A DNA stretch of 64,000 bases from the NCBI GenBank assembly GCA_013141125.1, contig JABFRO010000002.1:124001-188000 (forward strand), in the 5' to 3' direction. The notes beneath the pieces were generated by a model. It was not told the DNA's origin. It made no database searches and saw only the letters and a list, made by a program, of their open reading frames with translations. The DNA is from Methylophilaceae bacterium (GTDB lineage: Bacteria; Pseudomonadota; Gammaproteobacteria; Burkholderiales; Methylophilaceae). Below are positions 16,112 through 26,200 of this stretch, piece after piece; the first letter of the stretch is position 1, and each line of letters begins with the position of its first letter. Both the position numbers and the translations under genes were made by a program.

Positions 16112-17308
16112 CTACGTGCTTGCGGCTGCGGTTGCTGAAATGGGATCATCCGCTTTTTCTTCAGGCGAGTCTTCATGTAGCGCTAGCTTATTGCTACCTA
16201 TGGCTATTTCTTTTTTAACGCCTGCGTTTTTACCGTACAGCTTGAATTTTAAACGCAATTCATTAATGGAGTCCGCATTTCGCAAAGCATCTTCTTCTGT
16301 AATGCGGCCTGCTTCCGCCAGTATAAAAAGCGCTTGGTCGAAGGTTTGCATACCCAATTCAACCGATTTGGCCATGGCCTCTTTCACCATATTAGTTTCA
16401 CCTTTGAGTATCAAGTCTGAAACCAATGGCGAATTTAATAAAATTTCGATAGCGGCGCAGCGCCCACCGCCTTTTTTTGGCACCAAGCGTTGTGATACGA
16501 AGGCGCGTAAATTCAGCGATAAATCCATGTGCAATTGGGCATGACGCTCTTCAGGAAAGAAATTGACAATACGATCCAGCGCCTGATTCGAGCTATTGGC
16601 ATGCAAGGTTGCCATGCACAGATGGCCGGTTTCAGCAAAAGCCAGTGCAAACTCCATGGTTTCACGATCTCGAATTTCGCCAATCAGGATAACATCAGGC
16701 GCTTGTCGCAAGGTGTTTTTAAGCGCATTGAACCAGCCATTGGTATCGCGCCCGATTTCACGATGGGTAATTAAACAGTTTTTACTGGGGTGCACGTATT
16801 CAACCGGATCTTCGACGGTAATAATATGGCCGTAGCTATTTTCGTTACGGTAATCAATGAGCGCTGCCAGCGTGGTGGATTTTCCCGAGCCAGTGCCACC
16901 GACCAGAATGACCAAGCCGCGCTTGGTCATCATCACATCTTTCAGCACTTCAGGTAGCTCAAGATCTTCAAATTTCGGGATATTGGTGGTGATGGTGCGT
17001 AATACCATGCCCACTTTTTCTTGCTGAACAAACACATTTACCCGAAAACGGCCAATTTCTCTAGGCCAGATGGCAAAGTTACATTCTTTGTCTGCGGCAA
17101 ATTCAGCTTGTTGCTTTTCGCTCATCAGCGCCTCGGCAAAGGCCTTGGTATGTTCCCCGCTAAGTTTTTGTTCGGTTACCGGAGTCATTTTCCCGTCTAT
17201 TTTCATGGCGGGAGGAAAGTCGGCTGAAATGAATAAATCGGAGGCTTTTTTATCCAGCATGGCGCGCAACAGATTATGCATGTAGGCCAGCGCTTGTTCG
17301 TTTGTCAT
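16112..17308 (-). CDS. pilU: Type IV pilus retraction ATPase, PilU type
   Basis: A 398-residue PilT/PilU family hexameric ATPase. It shows Walker A GGTGSGKSTT near residue 130, the Asp box ITVEDPVEY, Walker B VILIGEIRDRETME and the His box GHLCMATLHANSSNQAL. The sequence around the Walker B and the length of about 400 fit PilU, the accessory retraction motor, better than PilT (about 345). The ATG at 17308 is preceded by GGAG; a GTG at 17323 is less likely. pilT usually lies next to pilU but is not in this window. Confidence 0.9.
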   Translation of the reverse strand: MTNEQALAYMHNLLRAMLDKKASDLFISADFPPAMKIDGKMTPVTEQKLSGEHTKAFAEALMSEKQQAEFAADKECNFAIWPREIGRFRVNVFVQQEKVGMVLRTITTNIPKFEDLELPEVLKDVMMTKRGLVILVGGTGSGKSTTLAALIDYRNENSYGHIITVEDPVEYVHPSKNCLITHREIGRDTNGWFNALKNTLRQAPDVILIGEIRDRETMEFALAFAETGHLCMATLHANSSNQALDRIVNFFPEERHAQLHMDLSLNLRAFVSQRLVPKKGGGRCAAIEILLNSPLVSDLILKGETNMVKEAMAKSVELGMQTFDQALFILAEAGRITEEDALRNADSINELRLKFKLYGKNAGVKKEIAIGSNKLALHEDSPEEKADDPISATAAAST

Positions 17309-17360
17309 GCCGTAGAACTCCACAATTAAATTTGATAAGGAGTATTACGGCAAAGCCTAG

Positions 17361-17819
17361 TTAATCTGAATCGGTTGCTGGTGCCAGCAAATAGGTGGTA
17401 ATCAGTCCGTTGACAATGCCGAAAATAAGCGCTGCCATAGCAAACGCTGGGATCAGATAAGCCACACCCGCATGTGGAATCAGCCAAAGCCTTACCACAA
17501 CCAGTTGCCCTGCTATATGGGCAAAAGCCGCCACTATGCTTAAGGTGATCGGCCCGAAGTAATTTTTTGGCAAACGGTAGGCAAAAGTTAACATGCCCAA
17601 ACTGGCAACAGCACCACTTAAGCTCAATAGAAACGTAGGCGATAGAAACTGGCCTAATAATAGACTGCTGGCAAATACTCTTAATAAACTGACCCAGACA
17701 GCCGTAGCCAAACCAAATCGATACAGCACCAGCAGTGTGATGATATTGGCGATGCCAGGCTTTACACCAGGCAAAGGCGAAGGCAGAATGGATTCCACCA
17801 GATGCAGACCAATAGCCAA
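17361..17819 (-). CDS. Gx transporter family membrane protein (heptaprenyl diphosphate synthase component I-like)
   Basis: A hydrophobic protein of about 152 residues or more, with PSPLPGVKPGIANIITLL, the family signature, and about five membrane segments. The frame stays open upstream of the first usable TTG (17819) to about 17933, and the extra part (IAQLAALA...) matches what family members have before this point, so the real start may be a rare codon such as ATC or ATT near 17909. Family members are often next to apbE and a NusG-domain protein, as here. A role in flavin or metal transport linked to ApbE is likely but not shown. Confidence 0.8.
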   Translation of the reverse strand: MAIGLHLVESILPSPLPGVKPGIANIITLLVLYRFGLATAVWVSLLRVFASSLLLGQFLSPTFLLSLSGAVASLGMLTFAYRLPKNYFGPITLSIVAAFAHIAGQLVVVRLWLIPHAGVAYLIPAFAMAALIFGIVNGLITTYLLAPATDSD

Positions 17820-17917
17820 CGCTGCAAGCTGGGCAATGCAGTGGTCATCGGCGGTGGTTTTGATGGTGATGGTTTTAATTTTAGCCGCTTTAATTTTTGC
17901 GTTGTTGATTCTGTAAG

Positions 17918-18313
17918 TTAATAACTGAGCGAATCATAGGCTTTTTCGGCACCTAATAATTCTATGCTGACCTGATTGGGCAAGCACATCGCCACTTGCC
18001 CGGCATGGGTCAGCCAGCCCTGTTTGACGCAGTATTGACGCGCCCCAGGGTCGCTGGCTACACGCGCTCTGCCGTGATCGACCACGATGCGGCTCACTCC
18101 CAACGGCCCATTGACATTGATGCTGCGCGCTTGATCCAGACTCAGGGTGGCATAAATACTATTGCCGCTGCGTATGCGTAATTTGGTGGCGGATGCGCTT
18201 TGCCAGAATGTTTGAAATAGCCAAATCACCAGCCCCAGGCTGATGAGCATGACCAGCCAGTCACCAATAAGCGGCTGGGGGAAGCGGTTACTGAAGTTTT
18301 TCCAGCGCCACAT
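17918..18313 (-). CDS. Membrane-anchored NusG domain II protein
   Basis: A 131-residue protein with one N-terminal membrane helix (LVMLISLGLVIWLF, about residues 21-34) and a beta-rich extracytoplasmic part of the NusG domain II type, including INVNGPLGVSRIVVDHGRARV and the paired cysteines in RQYCVKQGW and VAMCLPNQ. The start at 18313 overlaps the end of apbE by 26 bp. It carries no S/T-G-A-T flavinylation motif, so it is probably not itself the flavin acceptor of ApbE. Confidence 0.82.
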   Translation of the reverse strand: MWRWKNFSNRFPQPLIGDWLVMLISLGLVIWLFQTFWQSASATKLRIRSGNSIYATLSLDQARSINVNGPLGVSRIVVDHGRARVASDPGARQYCVKQGWLTHAGQVAMCLPNQVSIELLGAEKAYDSLSY

Positions 18314-19379
18314 TGGGTTCCGTCCATTGCACTCGTTTTGCCAAAGCGGCACTGACAAAAATCTTGCCGTGCGCATCAATTACCATAAAACCATCTATAC
18401 CCATGCGTTTGGCCATCGCGATACGATTAGCTGGCTCGGCCACGAAAATGGGTTTGGAGGCCACATCAGAAAGTGTGCCGGTATGTTCTCCCGGTGGCAC
18501 CAACACGGTAACGGCTTGTGTGTTTTGCGCGGGGTAGCCGTTACGTGGATCAATGATATGGCAGTAGCGTTTACCGTTGACCGTGAAATAGCGCTGATAA
18601 TCGCCGGATGTGCCTATCGCCCAGCCATCCGCCAAATCCAGCGTGGCAATGGGGCCGGGTTTGCGCGGATGTTGTATGCCCACGCGCCAGGGTTTTTTGC
18701 CATGTTGACCCAAGGCGATAATATTGCCACCGATGTTGATGAGTGCATTTTTAACGCCCTGACTACGCAAATAAGCGGCGGCCTGATCCAGTGCATAACC
18801 TTTGGCATAACCGCCTAAATCCAGCTTTACGGCCCGGTTTTTACTAAAAGCCTGATCATCTTTCAGCACAATGTCGCTCATTTGCGGCTGAGTTTGCACC
18901 AAAGCGGCAATCGCCTCGGCATTGATATTGATTGCTGTAAATTCATCGCGCTGGAAGCCCCATTGTTTAATCAGGCCGCCAATGGCGGGGTTAAACAAAC
19001 CTAGTGATTGCCGGGAAAAAATGGTGGCTTGGGTGATGATGGCTGCCAATTCGGCACTGACCGGCACCGGTTTTTGGCCTTGTGCAAACGCCTGATTGAG
19101 TTGATCCAGATCACTGCCCGCCTGCCAGGCGTGCAGGCGATCATGCAAGCCCTGAAAGTTTTGCAATACATGGTTGCTTAAATCACGCGCGCGCGGCTCG
19201 GTTTCCCCGTAGATGCTGACATCGACCAAAGTGCCGAACACATACCCCTGATTTTGATATAGTGGTTCACGTCCACAGCTGATTAACGCCAGCACATAAA
19301 AAATCAGCCCCAAACAGCGCCATAACCGTTTATTCAAGCGCTTGTTCCAGTGGCTTGGCCAGTTCAATTTCCAGTGCAT
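18288..19379 (-). CDS. apbE: FAD:protein FMN transferase ApbE (lipoprotein)
   Basis: A 363-residue ApbE, which moves FMN from FAD to a Thr or Ser in extracytoplasmic electron-transfer proteins. The N-terminus has a hydrophobic stretch ending in the lipobox LISC near residue 35, so it should be a lipid-anchored periplasmic protein. The family motifs KLDLGGYAKGYALDQAA, NIGGNI and the GYPA segment are intact. The start overlaps gshB by 50 bp and the end overlaps the NusG-domain gene. No recognisable flavinylated partner is in the window. Confidence 0.94.
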   Translation of the reverse strand: MHWKLNWPSHWNKRLNKRLWRCLGLIFYVLALISCGREPLYQNQGYVFGTLVDVSIYGETEPRARDLSNHVLQNFQGLHDRLHAWQAGSDLDQLNQAFAQGQKPVPVSAELAAIITQATIFSRQSLGLFNPAIGGLIKQWGFQRDEFTAININAEAIAALVQTQPQMSDIVLKDDQAFSKNRAVKLDLGGYAKGYALDQAAAYLRSQGVKNALINIGGNIIALGQHGKKPWRVGIQHPRKPGPIATLDLADGWAIGTSGDYQRYFTVNGKRYCHIIDPRNGYPAQNTQAVTVLVPPGEHTGTLSDVASKPIFVAEPANRIAMAKRMGIDGFMVIDAHGKIFVSAALAKRVQWTEPNVALEKLQ

Positions 19380-20292
19380 CCATGAAAATAAAAGCTGGGT
19401 CGCAGTCGGTTTGCGCGGCGATTTCCACCATGCCGGTGGGGCTGGTGACGTTGATTTCAGTCAAACATTCACCAATCACATCCAGCCCTACCAGAAACAA
19501 GCCCTGTTTTTTCAGCTTCACACCTACGGTGCTGGCGATTTCATGGTCGCGTGCGGTCAATGGTTGCGCCACACCGGTGCCGCCTGCGGCCAGATTGCCG
19601 CGTGTTTCACCGGCCTTGGGAATGCGTGCCAGCACGTAAGGTAGAGGCTCGCCGTTAATCACAATAATGCGTTTATCTCCAGCTTTAATCTCCGGCAAAT
19701 AGCGCTGCGCCATTATGGTGCGGTGTTCAAAGTGGGTAATGGTTTCCAGAATCACGCTGGTATTGTGGTCGGTGCTGTGCAAACGGAATACGCCGCTGCC
19801 GCCCATGCCGTCCAGCGGTTTGACCACTATATCGCCATGCTCGGCCAGAAAATCCCGAATCAGACCGGTGTGACGCGTGACCAGAAATTCCGGCGCAAAT
19901 TGCGGAAAACGCGCAACAGAAAGCTTTTCATTCCAGCCGCGCACTTGTTCGGGGTTATTGAGGATGCGTGCACCTTGCTTGGCGGCCAGCTCCAGCAAAT
20001 AGGTGCTGTAGAGATACTCGTTATCAAAGGGCGGATCTTTGCGCATGAGTACGGCATCAAAATCGGCAGGTGCCGCTTCCAACGCATCGCCCAGGGCATA
20101 CCAGTTTTTGCCTTCGGTAAATGCAAAGAGCCGCGTAATAATGCGTGCCTGTTGCTGGCGCAGCAATAAATCGCCCTGCATGGAGACAAACAGCGTATGG
20201 CCGCGCCTGGCCGCTTCGCGCATCAAGGCAAGGCTGGTGTCTTTTTTGACTTTGAGGCCATCCAGCGGGTCGAGTATGAAAAGTAATCGCAT
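19330..20292 (-). CDS. gshB: Glutathione synthetase
   Basis: A 320-residue ATP-grasp enzyme joining gamma-glutamylcysteine and glycine. It has MRKDPPFDNEYLYST, ILNNP, VVKPLDGMGGSGVF (the ATP-binding loop), RYLPEIKAGDKRI and GLDVIGECLTEINVTSPTG, all typical of bacterial GshB. The start at 20292 is four bases after the gshA stop, and an 18-bp upstream extension within gshA is unlikely. It forms a glutathione operon with gshA. Confidence 0.97.
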   Translation of the reverse strand: MRLLFILDPLDGLKVKKDTSLALMREAARRGHTLFVSMQGDLLLRQQQARIITRLFAFTEGKNWYALGDALEAAPADFDAVLMRKDPPFDNEYLYSTYLLELAAKQGARILNNPEQVRGWNEKLSVARFPQFAPEFLVTRHTGLIRDFLAEHGDIVVKPLDGMGGSGVFRLHSTDHNTSVILETITHFEHRTIMAQRYLPEIKAGDKRIIVINGEPLPYVLARIPKAGETRGNLAAGGTGVAQPLTARDHEIASTVGVKLKKQGLFLVGLDVIGECLTEINVTSPTGMVEIAAQTDCDPAFIFMDALEIELAKPLEQALE

Positions 20293-20296
20293 GGGT

Positions 20297-21583
20297 TTAA
20301 TCGCTTTCACGTTGCGGATCGTTTTCTTGCAGCTCTATCGCCGCTGCCAGCAAGGCTAAACGCGCCACTACGCCATAAGCATAAAAGCGGTTAGGCACGT
20401 CGTCAGGCGCACCTGTACAATCCGGTGTGGAGCAGGGAGCCTCAAAAGCCAGCGGGATAAATTGCATCCCCGGCGCATTCAGATTCTGGTCTATGCCACG
20501 TTCAGTATGCACGCGGTAAAATCCGCCTACCACGTAACGATCTATCATATACACCACCGGTTCGGCGATAGCTTCATCTATGCTTTCAAAAGTATAAACA
20601 CCTTCTTGAATAATTACTTCCGACACTTGCAAGCCTTCTTTGACGACGGACATTTTATTGCGCTGTTTGCGGTTCAGGCCGCGCACTTCGTCCGGGTTTT
20701 TTACCGTCATGATGCCCATACCATAGGTTCCTGCATCGGCTTTCACAATAACAAATGGCTCCTGGTCTATACCATATTCTGCATATTTGGCGCGGATTTT
20801 CGACAACAGCAGCTCCACTTTTTTGGCCAGACAATCTTCACCCGTGCGCGCCTGAAAATCTATATCGCCGCAGGCTTCAAAATATGGGTTAATCAACCAC
20901 TCATCAATTCCGAGTATTTGAGCAAACTCAGCCGCTACACGATTGTAGGCGGCAAAATGCTGGGATTTACGCCGCGTGGCCCAGCCCGCGTGCAGCGGCG
21001 GAATCACATTTTGCTCCAAACCTTGCAACATGTCTGGAACACCCGCAGACAAGTCGTTATTCAGCAACACCGCGCAACTATCAAAACCTTCCAGTAGCAA
21101 GCGATTACCTTTACGTTGCACGGGCTCCAGCAAAATGCTATGCCCATCATGCGTTTCCAGCGGGGTAGGTGCTGTAATCTCTGGCGATAAACTACCGATA
21201 CGCACCTCAAGCCCCGCATGGCGCAAGATGTTGGCCAGCGCTGCTACATTGCGCAAATAAAAAGTATTGCGTGTGTGATTTTCAGGAATCAACAATAATC
21301 TGCGCGCTTCCGGGCACACTTTCTCAATTGCCGACATGGTGGCTTGCACGCATAGCGGCAAAAAAGCCGGATTCAAATTGTTAAATCCACCGGGGAACAA
21401 ATTGGTATCGACCGGTGCCAGTTTGAAACCGGCATTACGCAAATCTACAGAAGCATAAAAAGGCGGGCTGTGCTCTAGCCACTGTGTACGAAACCAGTGC
21501 TCTATTTGGGGCATAGATTCCAGCATGCGCTTTTCAAGTGTGAGCAAGGTGCCGGTGAGCGCCGTTGTCAGATGAGGAACCAT
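20297..21583 (-). CDS. gshA: Glutamate-cysteine ligase, betaproteobacterial type
   Basis: A 428-residue enzyme of the beta- and alphaproteobacterial gamma-glutamylcysteine synthetase family, not related to E. coli GshA. Diagnostic segments are VDLRNAGFKLAPVDTNLFPGGFNNL near residues 46-70, PENHTRNTFYLRN and FVIVKADAGTYGMGIMTV, the last resembling an ATP-grasp loop. It is the first gene of the gshA-gshB-apbE-NusG-like-Gx cluster on the minus strand. Confidence 0.95.
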   Translation of the reverse strand: MVPHLTTALTGTLLTLEKRMLESMPQIEHWFRTQWLEHSPPFYASVDLRNAGFKLAPVDTNLFPGGFNNLNPAFLPLCVQATMSAIEKVCPEARRLLLIPENHTRNTFYLRNVAALANILRHAGLEVRIGSLSPEITAPTPLETHDGHSILLEPVQRKGNRLLLEGFDSCAVLLNNDLSAGVPDMLQGLEQNVIPPLHAGWATRRKSQHFAAYNRVAAEFAQILGIDEWLINPYFEACGDIDFQARTGEDCLAKKVELLLSKIRAKYAEYGIDQEPFVIVKADAGTYGMGIMTVKNPDEVRGLNRKQRNKMSVVKEGLQVSEVIIQEGVYTFESIDEAIAEPVVYMIDRYVVGGFYRVHTERGIDQNLNAPGMQFIPLAFEAPCSTPDCTGAPDDVPNRFYAYGVVARLALLAAAIELQENDPQRESD

Positions 21584-21646
21584 GGTTTACTTCTTACATT
21601 GTGAGGTGTGCGGGATTTTAGCCCAGTTGCGCCAAGAATAGGCGAT

Positions 21647-21672
21647 AAAAAAATGGGCACCAATGGGTGCCC
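21647..21672 (-). terminator. Rho-independent terminator on the minus strand
   Basis: Read on the minus strand, a stem GGGCACC / GGTGCCC (21672-21655, 4-nt loop) is followed by ATTTTTTT. It lies downstream of the 21861-22232 gene and upstream of gshA, so it should stop transcription before it enters the glutathione operon. Confidence 0.8.
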
Positions 21673-21860
21673 TGAGGGAGGAGGAGAACAACGGAGAAAC
21701 TTAAGAATCGAACAAGAAACTGCTCAGTTGTACTTAAGCAGGATTTGTGCCACTTACTTAAAAGCCCCGCTGGCAAAGGATGGCGCTATTTAACTGCTCT
21801 AAAAGGAGTATTTCTTCCAAAAAACGCACCAGCAATGTGCACCTAAACACTGCGCTTGGG

Positions 21861-22232
21861 TTATTGCAATCTTGAAAAATTGTACCTATTGGCTTTGGTT
21901 CTAAAAGGCATGATGGTTGCTTCGGTTTGAGGTTCGATTTCTTCATCGGCTCGGTGAAATTGTTTACCCGAGCTTATTGTTGCTTTTGGCCGAAACGGTA
22001 CTACAATTGCCAACTCGCGCTTGTGGCGCACGGCAGCCTGCGCCATGGACACTAGTGCCACCACCTCGCTAATACTTAAATCCGTTAGGTAGCTATCATC
22101 TACTTCTTTCATATTTGCAAGGCTCATTAATAGGTTAATGGTTTGCGGGCTTAGCAAATTATCCGCTTTACTTAAGATTTCCTGCGTAGTGTTAAGCCAG
22201 TCCAATGTGACGCTTTCAACTTTATGAGTCAT
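21861..22232 (-). CDS. Hypothetical protein
   Basis: A 123-residue protein I do not recognise. The N-terminal 70 residues look helical (LDWLNTTQEILSKADNLL, then LSISEVVALVSMAQAAV). The C-terminal part has two similar short segments, VPFRPKATIS and MPFRTKANRY, suggesting a small internal repeat. No membrane segment is visible. It is a single gene followed by a clear terminator. A real coding region is likely from its length, its ATG start and the terminator, but the function is unknown. Confidence 0.55.
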   Translation of the reverse strand: MTHKVESVTLDWLNTTQEILSKADNLLSPQTINLLMSLANMKEVDDSYLTDLSISEVVALVSMAQAAVRHKRELAIVVPFRPKATISSGKQFHRADEEIEPQTEATIMPFRTKANRYNFSRLQ

Positions 22233-23065
22233 TTTAGTACTCCAAAATAAAATAAATCGCGGTTTAGATACACTGAGTATATTGTCGGCACAAATCTCTT
22301 TTGCCTTAGTGATGACACCTATAAATTCACCAGTCTTTAAAGGGAAGCCCGGGCAACGGGTTATTCATGCCTATCATACTTAATTTCTTATATAAAACTA
22401 AATACTAATAATTAATATAGCTATTGTTGGTGGTTATAAAAACGCCATTGGGTGAGTGTAAGCTACTGATGAATATTCACTCTCCCGCCCTTTCATGCTC
22501 ACTGGTAGATAAGCAATAGTTATGCCATTGGTAGGTGATGGGCAGCTACATGAAAGGTTCGGCAATGCATAATTGTGCTGCGCTGCTTATACGTGCTATT
22601 GCTGGCGGGTGTCATGAGATGTGGATGCCTGGCACTTGGCTTCAGGTCTCTTGTTTCTAAATGTCATTTGAGCTGATAGGGCTTTTCTGACTTATGGTCA
22701 AATCATGCGGTTTATTGCACCAATGGAAAGATCCTGTTTGGACGGCGCACTTTTTTGGTGCAAAAATCATCGCATCAATGCGACGAAAGTATGTGAAATG
22801 CTCTTGGTGGATAATGTGGTGTGTCGCTGCAGCACTGAAATTTGTCGATGACAGAGGGTTCCGCCCTGGTAATCTTAAGTTTTCCTTGCCTCGTGCATGT
22901 TTAATCAAAGGCCTGCCAATAGCCACGCCAATTATTGCAGTTTGAATTTTTAAGCTGCGTCAATGTTGCTGCTGCTGATCTGTGGCTGCCAAGCTAGTGG
23001 CCTGGTTTATGCTTTTGTTTATTGATTATCTTAAATAATGATGATTTTTAGTCCTATGTGATTGA

Positions 23066-23085
23066 ACTATCAACATGTTGATAGT
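23066..23085. promoter_or_regulatory. Perfect 20-bp palindrome upstream of gltB, candidate operator
   Basis: ACTATCAACATGTTGATAGT reads the same on both strands and lies about 120 bp ahead of the gltB start in an A- and T-rich stretch. A perfect 10+10 palindrome without a loop fits a dimeric regulator site better than a terminator. The regulator is unknown. Confidence 0.5.
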
Positions 23086-23112
23086 ATTATTAAAGGTTCC
23101 ACTTTTTATTGT

Positions 23113-23163
23113 GCGGCTTAGCTGTGGCTAGCCGCCGGGCGCGCTAACACCCTCGGTTAGCGC
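23113..23163 (+). promoter_or_regulatory. Two hairpins in the gltB upstream region
   Basis: The first stem is GCGGCT / AGCCGC (23113-23135). The second is GCGCTAAC / GTTAGCGC (23141-23148 and 23156-23163) with a 7-nt loop. Neither is followed by a T run, so they are not standard terminators. They end about 40 bp before the gltB start and could form in its leader RNA. Confidence 0.45.
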
Positions 23164-23205
23164 TGTTGCGAATGTTTGTCGAGGGATAGCCAGGTAGAGT
23201 CAACA

Positions 23206-26200
23206 GTGTTTAACAAGCCAAAACAACAAGGTTTATATAATCCCGCCAACGAGCATGATGCTTGTGGTGTTGGTTTTATTGCGCATATTAAAGGTAAAAA
23301 AAGCCATGATGTGGTGCGCAATGGCTTACAGATCCTTGCTAATCTGACGCATCGTGGTGCCACGGGTTACGATCCAAAATTGGGAGATGGTGCGGGTATT
23401 TTGATTCAGCTGCCTGATGCTTTTTTGCGCAATGAGGCGCTAAGGCTCAATATCAGACTGCCAGCGGTCGGAGAGTACGCTTGTGGCATCGTGTTTTTGC
23501 CACAGTCTGAAAACGGTCGCCTGGCTTGCGAATCCATTATTGCGCGTATTATTCACGAGGAGACGCAGATATTATTGGGTTGGCGTGATGTGCCGCGCGA
23601 CAATACCAATATTGCCGATGCGGCACGCGCTATAGAGCCAGTGATGCGTCAGGTTTTTATCGCGCGAGGTGAAAATACTGCTGATCAAAATGCGTTCGAG
23701 CGCAAATTATTCATTATTCGCAAGCGCATAGAACACGCCGTGCGTGCGATCAAGCTGGAAGACCAATCCCAGTTTTATATTCCGTCACTGTCTTCCCGCA
23801 CTATTGTTTATAAAGGCATGTTGCTGGCCAATGAGGTGGGTGTTTATTATCGAGATTTAACCGATGAGAGCGTCGTTTCTGCACTAGCCTTGGTGCATCA
23901 GCGCTTCTCTACCAACACCTTTCCCGCATGGGATTTGGCACATCCATTCCGTATGATCGCCCACAACGGTGAAATCAACACCATGCAAGGTAACGTCAAT
24001 TGGATGGCTGCGCGGCATGAAACCATGCGCTCCGCACTTTTGGGCGAAGATTTGGAAAAAGTTTGGCCACTGATTGTTGAGGGTCAGTCAGATTCCGCCG
24101 CTTTTGATAATGCACTGGAATTACTGGTAGCAGGTGGCTATTCACTACCGCACGCCATGATGCTGCTTATTCCTGAAGCCTGGTCTAGCAATACACTCAT
24201 GGACGAAGATAGACGTGCTTTCTATGAATATCATGCCGCGCTGATGGAGCCGTGGGATGGCCCGGCCGCTGTCGCCTTTACTGATGGCCGTACCATTGGT
24301 GCTACACTGGATAGGAATGGTTTGCGCCCAGCACGCTATTTGATTACCGATGATGATTTCGTCATGATGGCCTCGGAAATGGGCGTGCTTACTTTTCCGC
24401 AAGAAAAAATAGTTAAAAAATGGCGTTTGCAACCTGGCAAAATGCTGCTGATAGACACCGAACAAGGCCGTATTATTGATGACGCAGAAGTAAAAAAAGA
24501 TTTGGCACAGGCCAAACCTTACCGCGAGTGGATTAAAAAATCCCGCTATTGCCTTGTAGATTTACCCAAAATTGAAGGCGTACTAAAGTTCAGCCCTAAT
24601 TTGCTCGACACACAGCAAGCTTTTGGTTACAGCCAGGAAGACATCAAGACTGTGCTACAACCGATGATAACGGCGGGCGAAGAAGGCATGGGCTCCATGG
24701 GTAACGATAGTGCCCTGCCTATTCTTTCCAACAAAGCCAAGCCACTGTATACCTATTTCAAACAACTGTTTGCGCAAGTGACTAATCCGCCGATTGATCC
24801 GATTCGCGAAGAGCTGGTGATGTCTTTGGTGACCTTCATCGGCCCCAAGCCCAATCTGCTGGGCATAGATGAAACCGATCCGCCCTTGCGTCTGGAAGCC
24901 AGTCAACCGGTATTGATGCTTGACGAATTGGCACAACTTACCGCCATAGACACGTTTACGCAAAATCGCTTTCGTGCGCTGGTGCTGGATATTACCTATC
25001 CGGTGAGCCAGTTAAGCCCAGCGATGGCTAAACAAGCCATGGCAGGTGCTATCGAGGCTTTGAACCAAGCCGCCGAGCAAGCCGTGCGCAATGGTGTTAA
25101 TTTGTTGATTTTGTCCGACCGTGCAATGAGTGCCGAGCGCTTGGCGATTCCTGCACTGTTAGCCTGCGCCGCCACGCATCAATCTCTGGTGCGTGCAGGT
25201 TTGCGCACCAATACCGGGCTGGTGATTGATACCGGCTCTGCGCGTGAAGTGCATCATTTTGCCTTGCTCGCGGGCTATGGTGCGGAAGCTATTTGCCCAT
25301 GGTTGGCATTTGAGACTATCCGCAATTTAGTGGGCACAGAAAAGGCTGAAGAAGCGCAGAAGAAATTCGTTAAAGCCATCGGCAAGGGTTTATATAAAGT
25401 CATGTCCAAGATGGGCATTTCCACTTATCAATCTTATTGCGGCGCGCAAATTTTTGAGGCGATTGGCCTCAATAGCGCCTTTGTCGATAAATATTTTGCC
25501 GGAACTGCTACCAACATTCAGGGTATAGGCCTGGCTGAAGTGGCTGAAGAAAGCTTGCGTATGCATACCAGCGCTTTTGGTGCAGATCCGGTACTGGCGG
25601 GGGCATTGGAAGCGGGTGGTGAATATGCTTTCCGTGTACGCGGTGAAGAGCATATGTGGACACCGGAATCCATCGCCAAGCTGCAAAGTGCAACCCGCAC
25701 TGGGCAAACCAGCACCTACAAGGAATATGCCAAGCTGATTAACGATCAAAGCCAGCGCCACATGACTTTGCGTAGTTTGTTTGAAATCAAATCGGCAGGT
25801 GCGCCAGTGCCACTAACAGAAGTTGAATCCGCCAAGGAAATCGTCAAACGCTTTGCTACCGGTGCCATGTCATTGGGTTCTATTTCCACCGAGGCCCATG
25901 CCACGCTGGCGATTGCCATGAACCGCATTGGCGGTAAATCCAACACCGGCGAAGGCGGCGAAGATCCCAAGCGCTTCATTGCAGTGACCAAGGCCAGCTC
26001 TATGGCGGAAGTGATTGGTGCCAGCCTGATTGAGCGCGATATTCCTCTGCTCGCGGGTGACTCCATGCGTTCACGCATCAAACAAGTCGCTTCCGGCCGT
26101 TTTGGCGTAACTGCTGAGTATCTGTCTAGTGCCGATCAGATTCAAATTAAAATGGCGCAAGGAGCCAAGCCCGGTGAAGGTGGACAATTGCCCGGCCACA

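Larger units (their letters stand above)
22233..23205. other. Gene-poor intergenic region ahead of gltB
   Basis: About 970 bp without a convincing gene. Two opposed frames (22657-22926 minus and 22694-22945 plus) overlap each other, and neither looks like protein. The right end holds a 20-bp palindrome and two hairpins listed separately. The part from 22300 to 22650 shows nothing I can name. Confidence 0.6.

Noticed and set aside
21608-21793. A 61-codon plus-strand frame between gshA and the hypothetical gene
   Set aside because: It runs through the minus-strand terminator hairpin and has no recognisable product.
22657-22945. Two opposed frames of 83-89 codons upstream of gltB
   Set aside because: They overlap on opposite strands, lack good ribosome sites and show no protein-like pattern or family.
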